Shown here one piece after another: positions 1 to 12,216 of a DNA stretch of 64,000 nucleotides (its first letter is position 1; every line of letters begins with the position of its first letter). The notes beneath the pieces were generated by a model that had not been told where the DNA came from, did not search any database, and worked only from the letters and a program-made list of their open reading frames with translations. The position numbers were made by a program, and so were the translations under genes. Origin of the DNA: Pezicula radicicola (taxonomy: Eukaryota; Ascomycota; Leotiomycetes; Helotiales; Dermateaceae). Location of the stretch: the NCBI GenBank assembly GCA_003008705.1, contig PDUO01000002.1, forward strand, positions 1,320,898-1,384,897, in the 5' to 3' direction.

Positions 1-1649
1 CACGAATCTAGATACCCAAATCCTTGGTCCTTGTAAGTCCGCGTTATATTTGCCACGCGGTCATGGGTAGTCTCCTCGTAGAAGATACGATTGAGAATAT
101 TTTCTGCAATCTCCTGATCATCTTCGAGTGTCGATTCCGACATCTCCTGTACTGTCAGGAGGATTTGTGTAAAGCACTTCATTGCAGCGCTCAGATCCTC
201 CCAAGATTTTGATTCATATGCCATATCCATGGCTCTGTTCAATGTCACGAACATTTCCTGGTTAAGAACGCTTGCAACAAGACCATAACTGTCTGCATCG
301 TCTGGTGCTGCACTTTTGCTAGCGGGAGATTTGTTCTTCCTCCGTATCCGTTCGGCCTCGAGGAACCAGGATATGAGGTAAAAGAATTGTCTAGGGTGAT
401 TCTCTAGTACACGTTCAGCTTCTCTATCAATAGCTTTTCGAATATGATTGAAAAGAGGATTGAATCCGGAGTCGAGGAAATCCTCAACAAATGTGCGGAG
501 ATGTTTGGTCGCTGGAGGTGTCAACGAGACAGGAGTATCAAAATCCATGGGGCCAGAACTTCCTTTCAGGGCTCGCCGTGGCGGCTTGAACTTCTTGGTG
601 CTGTCCATTTTAGCCAAGCTTGCTGCAGGGTCAATAATTGCGGCCTGTCCAGATACTGTAGTTCGCTTTCCATCTGCACGCTGAATCCACGCCATGGTCC
701 CAAAGCGGTTATGCCGCGATCCAGCATTCTTCCGGTAACTTCTTAGCATGGCAGCCTCCTTTGCTCGCAGTTTCGAAAGCTCGTCAGCTCTGCAGTTATG
801 GCTTTGTGCCTCGTCCATAAACAGTTTATCTATGTCCACCCCTTTAATAAGATGGAACAGTATATCCATAATTATAATATCCTGTGTGTTGAAGTCCTCA
901 CCCATTGTGGAGGAAACCATTAGTAAGAGGTGGAATATGTCTTGGTAGTCGAAAGCGTCGATAGTACAAGACCGCGATATCTCTGACACGTCCCCTTCAT
1001 ACTGTACGTTCGGAGGAGGAGCGATCATAGTCATATTCCGTAGGAAGTAAAGTACCAGCTTGATGATGCCTTCGTCTCGTGTACTACGATCGCTCGCAGC
1101 CTCAGCCATAGATGGAAGAGCGACTCTGACAGCTGTGTTAAGAATCCGTGCTCCATCGAAGTTAATAATCGAGCGCTTGTATCCCAGCTGGGCGATTTCG
1201 AGGTATGGAATATGGCGATGGTGATTGACAGTCATCAGGGCCACGTTTTTTTCAATTGGCCATGTTAGAGGTACCAGAAGTTCCAAACATGCCAGAGCTA
1301 TCTTTGCCTTCATTTTGTCGTCCGTAGCGTTCTCGGGCCACGCTGCGAGAATCTGGAGTAAGTCGCCGCCAACGAGGTTGGATTCTGCCAGACATCGTGC
1401 TACATCCAATCGATTTGCCTTTTCGTCATAGAGTTTCAACCATTTCTTCAAATCTCGCAGACATGCTAAAGCATCGTCTCCTAGAATATAACGTCCATCT
1501 TCGTCCGCACCACTTCCTCCAAGCTACATGCCGTATTAGTTGCTATATGGACAGAGGGAAAAGATGGTAATTACGGCGGTAACAAGACTCGAGACGTATG
1601 CTCGAACCTCTGGATCGACGACATCTGTTGTACCATTAGCAAGCTCCAT
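1..1649 (-). CDS. TOF1: TOF1/Swi1/Timeless replication fork protection protein (N-terminal part, runs off window)
   Basis: The Timeless/Tof1/Swi1 family forms the fork protection complex with Csm3/Swi3 and acts in the nucleus in replication checkpoint signalling and fork pausing. Exon 1 is 1649..1575 (25 codons from ATG) and a 51-nt GT-AG intron spans 1574..1524. Exon 2 runs open from 1523 to the left edge, giving about 532 residues. Reading the minus strand I see the family's N-terminal pattern: '[18 protein letters not shown]', '[19 protein letters not shown]', '[20 protein letters not shown]', then '[19 protein letters not shown]', the conserved Timeless SRHxRFG segment. Family members are usually 1,000-1,200 residues, so the C-terminal half lies outside. 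The start is the first ATG ahead of the conserved block. The gene is divergent from the neighbouring dehydrogenase. Family assignment is from remembered motifs. Confidence 0.9.
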
Positions 1650-1894
1650 GCTGAGTGATTTGGTGGTCGTAAAAGAAAATTGTCATGAATCGGCGTACCT
1701 CTTTACGCGTCTTCCATCTGGCGACGCGTTCGTACTCCAGTAGCGGCCGCTAGCGTGCATTTTGATACGGCTTCCAAGTGCTCGGAAGCAACCGAGGTAA
1801 ATAATAAGCTTAATCTGGGGTATCGACTTTATCAACTTCCATCCTCATCACCCTGGAATCACTTCTGTCTCCTACACACGTCACAACCGTCAAT
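1650..1894. promoter_or_regulatory. Divergent promoter region between TOF1 and the hydroxyacyl-CoA dehydrogenase
   Basis: This 245-base gap separates two start codons on opposite strands, so it must hold both promoters. I see no convincing TATA box or named transcription-factor site in it. Confidence 0.6.
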
Positions 1895-2990
1895 ATGATG
1901 ACTTCAATTCTCAGACGACAGTTGGTGCAAAGTACCAGATATACGAGATGTTTCAGTTCAACTCCAATTGCCTCAGCCCAAGAAGTAAAGCGTCTGGGTG
2001 TCATCGGTGCGGGACAGATGGTATTCTACCCTGGAGGGCGCCTTTTGAATCTCTACTCATTGCATTCAGGGTCTTGGAATTGCTCTAGTAGCTGCACGGA
2101 AAGCTGGAGTTCCAGTCACGCTGGTAGACACAAACCAAACTTCGATCGATAAGGGTCTCAAATTCGCAGGTACAGAAACATCGACCCCGCCAGCCAGCAG
2201 TCATGGAACAGCACTAACATCTTCATCACAGATAAACTTCTTGCCAAAGATGTGACCAAGGAACGTATTACACAAGACCAATCCGACAAGATTCGCTCTC
2301 TCCTCAATCCTACGACGTCCATGGACTCGCTCTCGGACGTCGACTTCGTGATTGAGGCCGTTCCTGAAATCCCCTCTCTCAAATTCGACATCTTCAAGTC
2401 CCTCGCACAAATATGCCCACCCCACGCTATCTTAGCAACTAATACATCCTCTATATCCATAACCCGAATTGCCGCTTCAACCACCAAAGACCCAACGGAC
2501 ACGAAAGCCTCGTCGCGAGTTATCTCTACGCATTTCATGAACCCAGTGCCGGTTCAAAAGGGCGTGGAGATCATAACTGGTCTGCAGACAAGCCAAGAGA
2601 CAATCGACATCGCCGTAGCCTTTTGTAAAGCGATGGGCAAAATCCCTTCTCAATCTGCTGATTCTCCAGGATTTCTTGCCAATCGAATTCTGATGCCTTA
2701 TATAAATGAAGCCATTATCTGCTTGGAGACTGGTGTTGGTGGCAGAGATGATATTGATGCTATCATGAAGAATGGAACTAATGTTCCTATGGGACCTCTC
2801 CAATTGGCCGACTTCATTGGCATTGACACCTGCCTCGCCATCATGAAGGTGCTCTACGAAGAGACTGGTGACTCCAAGTATCGACCTAGCGTGTTGCTCA
2901 GGAAGATGGTGGACGCTGGCTGGTTGGGCAAGAAGAGTGGCAAAGGGTGAGTTCAATTTTCATCACAGCTCTCATTTTTGCGATTTCTAG
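1895..2990 (+). CDS. 3-hydroxyacyl/3-hydroxybutyryl-CoA dehydrogenase, probably mitochondrial
   Basis: This enzyme family oxidises 3-hydroxyacyl-CoA to 3-ketoacyl-CoA with NAD+ in beta-oxidation. Exons are 1895..2020, 2070..2169 and 2232..2946, with introns of 49 and 62 nt. The Rossmann loop 'GVIGAGQMGLGIA' is rebuilt exactly across intron 1. The His-Glu catalytic pair is His176 in 'STHFMNPVPV' and Glu188, and 'NTSS' supplies the conserved substrate-binding Ser/Asn. The first 28 residues are Arg/Ser-rich without acids, as in a mitochondrial presequence. The C-terminus is uncertain. Coding reaches 'GKKSGKG', after which homologs usually have FYDY. The options are a TGA stop at 2948..2950, an intron 2947..2990 or 2947..3004 with a short last exon ending at about 3081 or 3065, or a 22-nt skip giving 'SHFCDF' and a stop at 2990. 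The end given here is therefore provisional; the identity is solid. Confidence 0.88.
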
Positions 2991-3983
2991 TAGTCCTCTA
3001 CCAGTGGACAGGAGCATCGAGCCAAAGAGTTACTTGACAGCTCGAAGGCTATCACTCCCTCCTAATTACCAACACTATTAGTAAAAACATGCCCAGTTCC
3101 TATGCTAACAATCAATAGATTCTATGATTACTAGACATGTACAACCTGTAAGCTGTAAAATACACATTACGTTTCTAACTGTTAAGAATTAACATGTGAA
3201 TAAATGGCATGTGACGCTTATCCGTATCTCAACCTTAAACAAGAGTATGCATATTTTGACCCCATCGCCAAAACAAGTCCATCCCTTGCCTCGGAGGAAA
3301 AAAAGAGGCATGTAACTTTTGAGCAGGTATCGTAATATAAACTATCTACAGTCATCAGGCCCAGCCAAAGGAGCAAGCTCAGTCATGAGGAGTAAAAGTA
3401 TACACAGGTAATAGAAAGTTTGGTTCGCAAATTCAATCTTCCTCCCCTCCCTTCCCCGTAGTGACAGCAAAAATCCAATCCAACCGAAGAACCAAAGAAA
3501 AAAAATCAGGATTAAAAATGTGGGACAGCAGAAGACAAAAAAGCAACCAGCTTTCCAAGGTCCGGGAAATGCTCATACCATTTCCAGACGGGTATATGCC
3601 GTTTCCAATGATGTGCCCCTTTCCTTTCCCTTCCCCAATCCATCCGTCCCCAAAGACAAGAGCAGCAGAGGAGAGTAAAGCAGAGCCAAAGAGGCAACAA
3701 CGTCAATAACAACAAAAACAGACTTATAGTAAAACACTGGTATATAACAATAAAAAGGTAGAGGACTGGACTCGAGGATGCGCAGAGGCGACGATAGCAG
3801 TGTATAGTATAGCAGGAGCACACGTTGCAGACCAAATGACTGGGAAGAAGTATAGAAAAGGTAAAAATATATGACATGAAGAATATCTTTTTTGGCGAAG
3901 CGAAGGAAGGGATAGATGCTGTCGTAATGAGTTGGTGATGGTTTGTCGGTTCGGTTCGCGTAATTTTGGTGCCGAGGCGTGGC
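2991..3983. other. Convergent intergenic region, no gene seen
   Basis: This region lies between the 3' ends of the dehydrogenase and the homeobox gene and probably holds both 3' UTRs. The ORFs at 3461..3709 and 3512..4093 are low-complexity or overlap the homeobox coding exon, so I do not accept them. Confidence 0.6.
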
Positions 3984-6209
3984 TTAAGGACTCTCAAACG
4001 TTCCCGGGATTGTGAAACCTCTCTTCCTCTTTTGACCGGTCTCATAGCTTCCCGCACTTCCCGAGGACCGCAAATAGGATGAATCCTGCTCATTCACAGC
4101 CTGGTTGTCCTGGTGGTCTCTAGTTCGGTTTGGAGGGGATCCTGTTTGGCTATGTGCCTGATTTCCAAAATCTCTTTCTCTTTGCTGCTGACTCATATTT
4201 GAGTGGTACGCGTTGGAGAAATCTTGTGGTGGTGCCATTGGGGCACTCATTTGTGGTATGTCGAAATTTCGTGCTGAAGCGTTGGGTTCCCCAGGGGTCC
4301 GGGGTAGATTGAAATCTACTGGTGCTGACAGTGGCGCACTTGCAAAGCCGGCAGTGAAAGCAGTGGCGAAAGAGGCGCTCCGGGGTGTGCCTGCCATTCC
4401 TCCATGCTGTGCAGAGCGCTGTTGTGAAGGAAGTGTTCGGTATTGGTTTCGGAGGTCTAGACCAGGTGGAAAGGCTGACGACGAGGAACGTAAACGGGAT
4501 AAAGAAGATGGCGAGGTACGAGGGATGGAGGGACCGCTCGATTGTGGATAGGTCATGTGAGTTGGTGAAGATTGAACGCTGGTGTCTGTAAAAGGGGTCA
4601 GTTTGCATGATTCGCTAATGTGATGAAACTACTAAAAAAAGAGATTTTGGGACGAACTTGAATATGCATTTCCTTCGTACTGGTTTGCATGGACGGAGGT
4701 GTTGCCAATTTGTTCACCTTGGTATGTAGACTGTTGCCGGGCGCTCAACTGAGGACTCGGTTCTCCTGTTTGTGAAAAGGCATAGTCAAGAGTCTGCCCT
4801 TTCCAGGACATACTAGACCTCAATGGGGATTGGAGAGATTCTGAGCGGGACCTCGACATAGCTGTCCGCAGCTGCAAAGGCTGTAGAGGCCGGACTTGTT
4901 GCCTCGAAGTGGAAAGTTGTTGATAATTGTCGGTACTATTTTGACGACTATACATGTTTGCACTCCGTGGCCCACTACTCATTGGGCTAGAGAGATGACT
5001 TCCGTAATATCGATCATTTGAATTCAAAGATAAAGGTGAGAGGACATCCGGAGTGCCCATCGACCCAGGAGGCGCGAAGCCAATGTGTCCAAATGCTGGA
5101 CTGAGGCCAGTTGGGGACATATGCTCCTCGTTGCCATCATGTCTTCGCATAGTATCCACAATCAAAGGGCGCATCATGTGGTCAGCGTAGCCAGGTACGA
5201 AGTCCTGAGGTGACTGCATTGGAGTGCCAATTCCGTGGACAGCTCCATAGGGAGAGTGGAGAGCTTGAACATTGTCGAAGTCGTCTGGCACAGCGCGCAT
5301 CTTCATCATGCGTTCCCGATCATCCGCTGTCAAACGCTTTATCTTTGCGCGTCTGCCCCTGTGTCAGATAGTTGCAAATCGGAGCATTTGAGGAGTCTCA
5401 ACCTACCTGTTCTGGAACCAAACTTGCACTTGTCTAGGACTTAAACCTGGGATCTCTCGAGAAAGTCGTTCTCGATGAGCAGCATCAGGATGTGCTTGTT
5501 TCGCGAATTCACTCATCAGAAATCGCGTTTGTTGATGTGTAAGACTACAGAAATGTCAGCCAAGAGAGCAGCACCGTATACGGTATAGTAGGTCTTACCG
5601 GAATCGCTTCATCTTTCTTCGTTCTGCCCGTCTCTCCGCAGCTGTTTGTGGCACCGAATCTTCGTCTGCATCAAGCATCTCATCATCATCCTCATCCTCG
5701 TCCAAGGACTCTTCCTTCAGCTCAACGGGAGCATTGCTTCCTTCCTGACCCTTTGCTGTCTCTTGAGCTGCTGGAACGCTTGATGAGGTAGTACTAGGCG
5801 GGTTTGAAATCCCCGCCGTCTCCACAGAGACAAGAGAATCTGTGCGAGGTGTACCATCGGTTTGATTCCCACAGTGTCCCGGAGCAGAATCTGGTCGTTC
5901 TATGGTAGGACCTGGTTCAACTTCCTGACGCAGGCCTATTGTGCTGTGTCGATGTTCTAGTTGGGGCTTGTTACCGCTCAGCGTCTGATTGTGCTTGTTT
6001 TGTAATGAACTCGAAGTAGAAGACTGGTTGAACGATACGGGCTCCTCCCCAGGAGGAATGAATGAGGGATACTGTTCCCGCCAGTCCTGCTGCGTTGACA
6101 GTGGCTCAAAGTTCGACATGCGTGGAGACGCGGCGTTGTGATAGACGGCCCCAAGCTTGCTAGAAGACCAAGTGTTCCGTCCTGTATGAATTGACCGTGT
6201 GGCAAGCAT
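3984..6209 (-). CDS. Homeodomain transcription factor (Htf1/HOX2-like, conidiation-type)
   Basis: This is a nuclear DNA-binding regulator. Exons on the minus strand are 6209..5599, 5544..5407, 5352..4658 and 4585..3984, joined by introns of 55, 54 and 72 nt, giving 681 residues. The homeodomain (about residues 200-256) is split by two introns and contains 'KRFRLTHQQTRFLMSEF', 'PGLSPRQVQVWFQNRRAK' and a basic tail. The second acceptor was chosen because it restores WFQNRRAK without extra residues. N-terminal to it is an acidic run (about 170-190, DEDEDDDEMLDADED). The C-terminal 400 residues are Ser/Gln/Pro-rich and disordered, with a short basic 'GQKRKRGF' near the end. The homeodomain and the flanking 'DDRERMMK' resemble the ascomycete group including Magnaporthe HTF1/HOX2, needed for conidiation (from memory, not searched). 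The start is the first in-frame ATG after a TAA. A later ATG ('MSNFEPL') is also possible. Confidence 0.88.
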
Positions 6210-7560
6210 TGAGATATATGGGTGCTTCTCCTTGAAGAAAGCCTGGAAGTTGGTCCTAAGAGATCGAAGTTAAGAGGGTGTCGAATAGTTCGAAGAAAAG
6301 GGCGAAGGTAAAATGATATGAAGCCTGGAGATGAACGAGAGTACGGGCCACTATGGGCAATAACTGGTCACGGACCAGAAAGTAGAAGAAAATGGAGGAG
6401 ACCAGTCGAAGGCAATTGTCGAAATTCCTTGGTACTTGGGATGGAGGAAGGTTTTATCGAGTGCTGTGCAGAAGTGTTTGCTTTGTCGTCTGAGGTGGTG
6501 TGGAGGATCGTCGGAACACAATGGGATGGTCCTGATCTTCAAATAGATGTGTCTATCTGATCCTCCGAGGCTCGATGGCTCTAGGAGATCAAACTAGAGA
6601 CTTTCTGATGATTTCTGGGCGTGCTTCAGAACGCGTATTCCTCTCGCGAAGCTTCTAGTGAAGGGGAAAAGAGGTGAATTGAAGAACGACAGAGCCACAG
6701 ACCACGCGGTTGTCAATAGAAATGAGGCAATAGAAGGCAAGGATGATTTGGCTGTGGATGTGGCGAGTGTCCTGTGTTGACCAAATGAAGGTGTATTACC
6801 CGCTGGATATGGTCTGGCAAGTGACGTGCAGAATCCGTTTTGGGAAGTCCTGAGAAGCAAAGAAGTTGGAGGGGTATTTCAGTCCTGCCTTCCGTGTTCG
6901 ATCGACCGGCGAGCGTCGGATAATCAAGAGGGATGTACTTGTCCCAGAAAGATTTGAGGCCGTGAGAAGATGCTCGGCGATCACTTTTGTTCGCAAGGTC
7001 AGTGGAACCGAGGAGTCCTTGCAAACCTTCCACTCTCCCTGGCCTGCCCTCCAAGCACGGTACCGCTGTTGAGACAAATTAGGACTGATGAGAAGTGTTC
7101 CAGCCCAGACTGCGGAGAATTCTCGAGACGGGTGAGCAAGATGCAGTGTAGTGAACAGCAAGGACTGCACGGTCGCTTCCCAGGGTTGCAGCTGTAGGAC
7201 TTCAGACGAATCTGTGTAATCGACGCACGGATCAGAGTGGAGAGAATGGATGGGAGCAGATTGGAAGTTTACGGCGTTGTGGTGTTTTGTAAGAAGTGCT
7301 CTCTACTACGTAGTAGTGTTGGCCGTGCTGGGAAAGCGATGGTAGTCACAGGTCCGGACCAGGTACTGATAACAGCAGACGAGGCACCGTGAAAGCGTCT
7401 GGGAACCCCCGTCATAAGGTGGGGACTGGCAAATGGCAAAGAAGCCCCAGTACCGGTAGAATGCTGGCCAGCACTCTATCGAGAACTGCAAGACGTTGGG
7501 TACGATGAGAAGCGAGACAAGCGACTGGGGTCTAAGGTTTAATGGCGGCGCATTCATCCG

Positions 7561-7600
7561 AGAGAGAGAGGGAGAGGGAGAAAGACAAGAGAGGCGAGGA
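7561..7600. repeat. GA-rich simple repeat
   Basis: An imperfect purine tract of AGAG and GGGAGA units on the plus strand, within the gene-poor region. Confidence 0.7.
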
Positions 7601-10600
7601 GGTGAAGCAACAGCAATTTGAGCATCCAAGTAAGTTGGTGTAAGAAGTGTAAGTCGAAGTGCCAGAAAAACTGCACGAGATACCTGAGCAAGAAGAACCA
7701 CTAGGATTGATTTGGCAGCAGCAGAGTTTTGAAGACTTCGTGATGCCCTCTAAGCCTGAAGGAGCAGGCTAAAAGCGGGTTTTTGGGGGGGCAGCACTGC
7801 AGCAGAGGATTTTAGGAGCAAGGAGTTGGTGGAGAGATCGAGGCTCGGTATGGCTTGTCTGGATGATTGGCCTGAAGTGCATCTTGCTGAGCAATGACTT
7901 GCGGGTCAACGCATAACCGTTGTTGCGAATGGGTAGCTAGAGTCTGTGGTACCAATGACAGGACATGGCTTCATGGGGATCATGGGGGGGAACCTTCCAC
8001 CCTAGGCTATAGATGCTAGACGGCGATTAGACAACGTGACGACCCTGATCTGGTGAGGAACAGTGCAGGCACAGGCATCCGGGCCTACAGGCATACAGGC
8101 CCTAGAATCCTCGATGGATGACTCCAAGTGTAGATGTTGCATGGAAGAGTAGAGATTTGCTGCGCCATGAGTTTTGATCCTACGTACCCATATGCCGACG
8201 GAAGAATTCCTTCGGATCTGAATCTGAAGATGCTTTTTCCTCTTTCCACAATTGATGGGTTAGTTTGGGATGCGGGTGGAGAAGAGCTTTGTTTGTTTGT
8301 TTGTTTGCTTCTTCATCAGTTCTCAGCAGCGACAGACCACAAAATAGCAGCAATACGGTTGGTACTAGACCACACTCCCGCCGTTACAGCTTATTTTCAG
8401 TGCATCTGGTGAGCAGTATGGGTGGGGATTGGCGCTAGAAGTCTTGTCGTAGGCGTCATGGAAGACCTAGAAGGCTGGGCATGTTGTTCCATAGACACCT
8501 TTTTCGGACGTGTCGTGTTGTAGCGGGTAAGGTTCTCAGAAAGATGCAAGCCGTGGTTTCAAGATGACGGGGGCACCCAAGTGCGACACAGGAATCTCAA
8601 AAAAGGACCTGGCCAAGACCGCGGCAACCAGGACCTGTGTACACATCTGGCTTTGGGAGTTCTGGGCGTGACGAATTGCAGGGCCACTCTCCGGAATAAT
8701 TGAGTTGAGGAGGACACGATGGATCTATCGAGTCCGCACGCACACACAATAATGCCAAGAGAACGAGGAGAGGAGAGGATGGGAGATTTGGAGACGAGAG
8801 AGCGCTTTCGGCATCACTATACAGTATTCTGGTCTTGTCTTGACCTGACCCCACGCGAAGACCTGTCATCAGATTTTGGAGCCGAGGAATAGGAGACGGG
8901 GATCACTGTTCTTTTTCCTCTTTAATCTTTCCAAAATCATGACCTGAACTCGACTTTTCGTTCCTGTACCTTTGTAGCTGAATGCAGCTTCGTATCAAGC
9001 AGGGGTCGTTCTGGCGTCTGTGCACATCATTGTAAATCGTGTCAATCCCGCCGACTCCTGGTTGAAAGTCTATGCCGAGTCCATGACGATGAAATCCCGA
9101 AAAATCCTAATGGCAGGCATCCTTTGTATCTCCCGCATCCATGTCGAGTTATGCCACAACAGCCTCGTGGATGCTGGCAGTACCTACCGTAGAGTCCTCT
9201 CTTCTGGATGGACGGTACCTACCGTACAGCATGTATGCTAATTACCTATTATTCTTTGACGGTCCGCCGGTACGGAACCGGGTATTCAAATTGCAAGCAC
9301 GTTGCCGTCACAGTGCGACGTCGCTTCCAACGAGTGAGCGGTGATGGTAGTACGGTAGTGTTGGTGTATCGTAGCACTACTCTGCAAGTGCCCCCCCCCA
9401 AAACAGGACAGGAAGTGAGCGGCACGAAAAGGACGACCAACACAATGTTACAGTACAAGACAAGACTCGCCCTCGACAACAGCATGTGCTTTACTGTCCT
9501 ATTACTCAGCGGCCTCCACTACAGTACTGCTCGCGGGTCTCCCGCGTCGTCTTGCATGCTTACATCATTTCTGACGAGTAACATCTGATACGGGCGCGAC
9601 GTACTGCAGTCGCACAGCATCTACCCTCCGCCCGTACCAAACGGAAGAACCTCTCGTCTGATGTTGCGGCCGTCTAATTTCGGAGTCCTGTACCGTCGAT
9701 TCTGCCGCGCGAAACCCACGCATTTATGGGGGGGCATGGGTGCCCAGGGAGGTGAGTGAGGGATCAGACTTTTGCAGGCACCCCGAGCCAACGAGGCTAG
9801 AGCCTGTCGCATCCACGATCTGAAGCAGGGATGGTTGACGAGAGGCGTGCGTGCCAGGCAAACGGAAGAATAGTAAATTCCGTGTCCTATAATACCCACT
9901 ATTTTATTTGACCTTAAGAGAGTCGTGAGAGTCTCCATGACGAGCAAGCCAAAGTTGCAACGACAATGGCTTTGAAAGTTCATCTCATCCACAGATAGGA
10001 GATGTCAGCCAGCTCCATTGGCGCTTTAGATTGCCGTTGTTCTTTCAGGATCGATCACCAGTCATTCAGACGAACCTCGGCACGAATGGCCTTTTCGCAG
10101 CAGAGGTCAAGGGCAACATCAATGCGTCTGGTAAGGCTGAGACAGACTGGAGACGAGCCTCGTTCGAAGTGTGCAATGATTGAGCACGACGGCTAGAGTG
10201 GGAGGACGGCTACAAGTCTCATCGGCCAAGCAAACAGTAATAAGACTCGAGCCTAAGAAGGACTTTTCCGAAATTCGAAAGTTGTGCCGTCACGTCGTGG
10301 CCAGATGTGTGCGTATCCGTTGTTTGGGAGAATCTTGATGTAACTGCGTCTCTCCAGCTGCCCAGCATGCGGTGCGATGTCCTATGTTTGGAAGTACCAA
10401 GAATGTGCTCAGAGATCGCCTTGCGACCTCGTACAGACAAAGAGAGATGCGAGATCTCGGGACATGGTGCAGGAACGGGGAAGAGTAGGTTGATTTAGGA
10501 ATACAAGTGGACCAAATAGTACGTATGTAGTGGAGTGCTAGGGTCCTTTTTAGAAGTCAACAGCTTCAAGTTGTACAGGTGGGTACTTAGTGACATCTCT

Positions 10601-12165
10601 ATGTGCGGTGTGCAGTATCTGTAACTTACAGTACTACTAGCTCGAGTAATAGACTCGCAAGCTTTGCTCACTCTCAGGCGAGAACCTAGCTGCCGGCGTG
10701 GACGCAGGTACAGCACAACAAATGGGAAGTTTAAATGAAACCATGAAAGCGACAAGGCGATTCGCGACCGACATAAACTATGAGGCGCTTGACCTCTGCA
10801 AGCCACCAGAGCCACAACATCACCCCGCTACCGCCTATGAAGACTTTTGTTTTCTGGGTCTTTTTTCACTCTTGATTTTCGATGTGGACGGATTTAGCTA
10901 TTGATGTGGTGATATTGTTCCGTACTACTTGGCTTTTCCCCACTTGCTAAGGTTCACCGTTCACACGGTCACACCTTGCTCAAGACACCGACAGGATCAA
11001 TTCTTATTCCGTATTAATATGCACTTAGAAGTGAAGAAAATGGAATCTTGGTGACTGACTCGCCGGTGATAATGGTCGCTCACAACTTAGTAACTAAGGT
11101 TTGTACAGTAAAGAGGGGCAGCACTAATAATAAGTGCACCACTACTAAATAGGTACAGTACCGTACTGACGAGCAGTATTCAGGAACAGTACCATTCAAG
11201 AGCAAGGGCACAACTTGGATTTGTGTTTCAGTAGATCTGCCCCTTTATCTGGAAGAGAAACCGGTCGCTACAGCACTGGACCATGCGGAGAAAGTACTTC
11301 AGCAAAAGACCACATTGACCGAACGTTGATCGAGATTCACCCCCACCGTTGTCAAAAAAATCATCCAATTGTCAAGATGATGACCTGTGACCGGCGAGAC
11401 ATAGACAGGCGCGAACAGGGGACATCGGATCTCTACCGGTGGATGATCCACAAGAACAGTCTGGCGTCGTGTACCTGGTCACCTCCTGCAATTATCGAGC
11501 ATTTGTTCCAACAACCGTCTTTTTGTAAATGATTAGATAATCTTACAGAACGGGAACAACTTCCTACCCGTATCTGCACGAGATGGATCAGTACTGCACC
11601 CTTCCCAAATTTGCCACCAGACACACCTCAAACACCAGCGGCGGCATACGAGAGAATAGTTATGCTCGAGGTTATGCATTGGATGCAATAGGTGAAATGG
11701 TTGTACATAGTTTGAAAAGATTATTTACTCCGTACGAGCTGCTACGAAATACGGAGGATACGGAGGTACGATGTGGACGTAATGGAAGGAATATACTCCG
11801 TGAGTACTACAACTTCTCCGCCTCCTGATACAAACGGGATTGCGAATGCAGCCCACATACCTCCGTCTTTGGGCGGACAGTACTCAAAATACCACGGCCC
11901 TCGCCTCCACCAGTTGGGTTGACGGTAGGCGGACTGAGAGCCCGGGCAAAAGATGAGAAGTGATACCGTCCGTTTTATTTTCTGTTGTTTCCAGAGTGGA
12001 CTGCGGCAGGAATCAGGAATCAGGATGCCCGTAGAGGAGAATTGGATGATGTGTGGGAGTGGGATTGGGATTGGGAGGGGCCGCTCCAGGCCCCTGCATT
12101 GGCGCATCGTGTGATGACTGATGAATCTGATGTTCCTGGCGCCCTTTGTTGTCGATCTCCGCCAT

Positions 12166-12216
12166 GGGAGGAAGCAGGAGGAGTAGGAGGAGCAGGAGCA
12201 GGAGCAGGAGCAGGGA
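12166..12216. repeat. GGAGCA/GGAGGA microsatellite
   Basis: A run of GGAGGAAGC, GGAGGAGTA and then repeated GGAGCA units. The Gly/Ala-rich ORFs overlapping it are products of this repeat. Confidence 0.8.

Noticed and set aside
24..746. Plus-strand small ORFs at the left edge
   Set aside because: They lie antisense to the continuous TOF1 exon, whose family motifs are clear.
3512..4093. 193-codon minus-strand ORF overlapping the homeobox 3' end
   Set aside because: Low-complexity Leu/Ser/Phe sequence in a different frame from the homeobox exon; translation of a pyrimidine-rich UTR.
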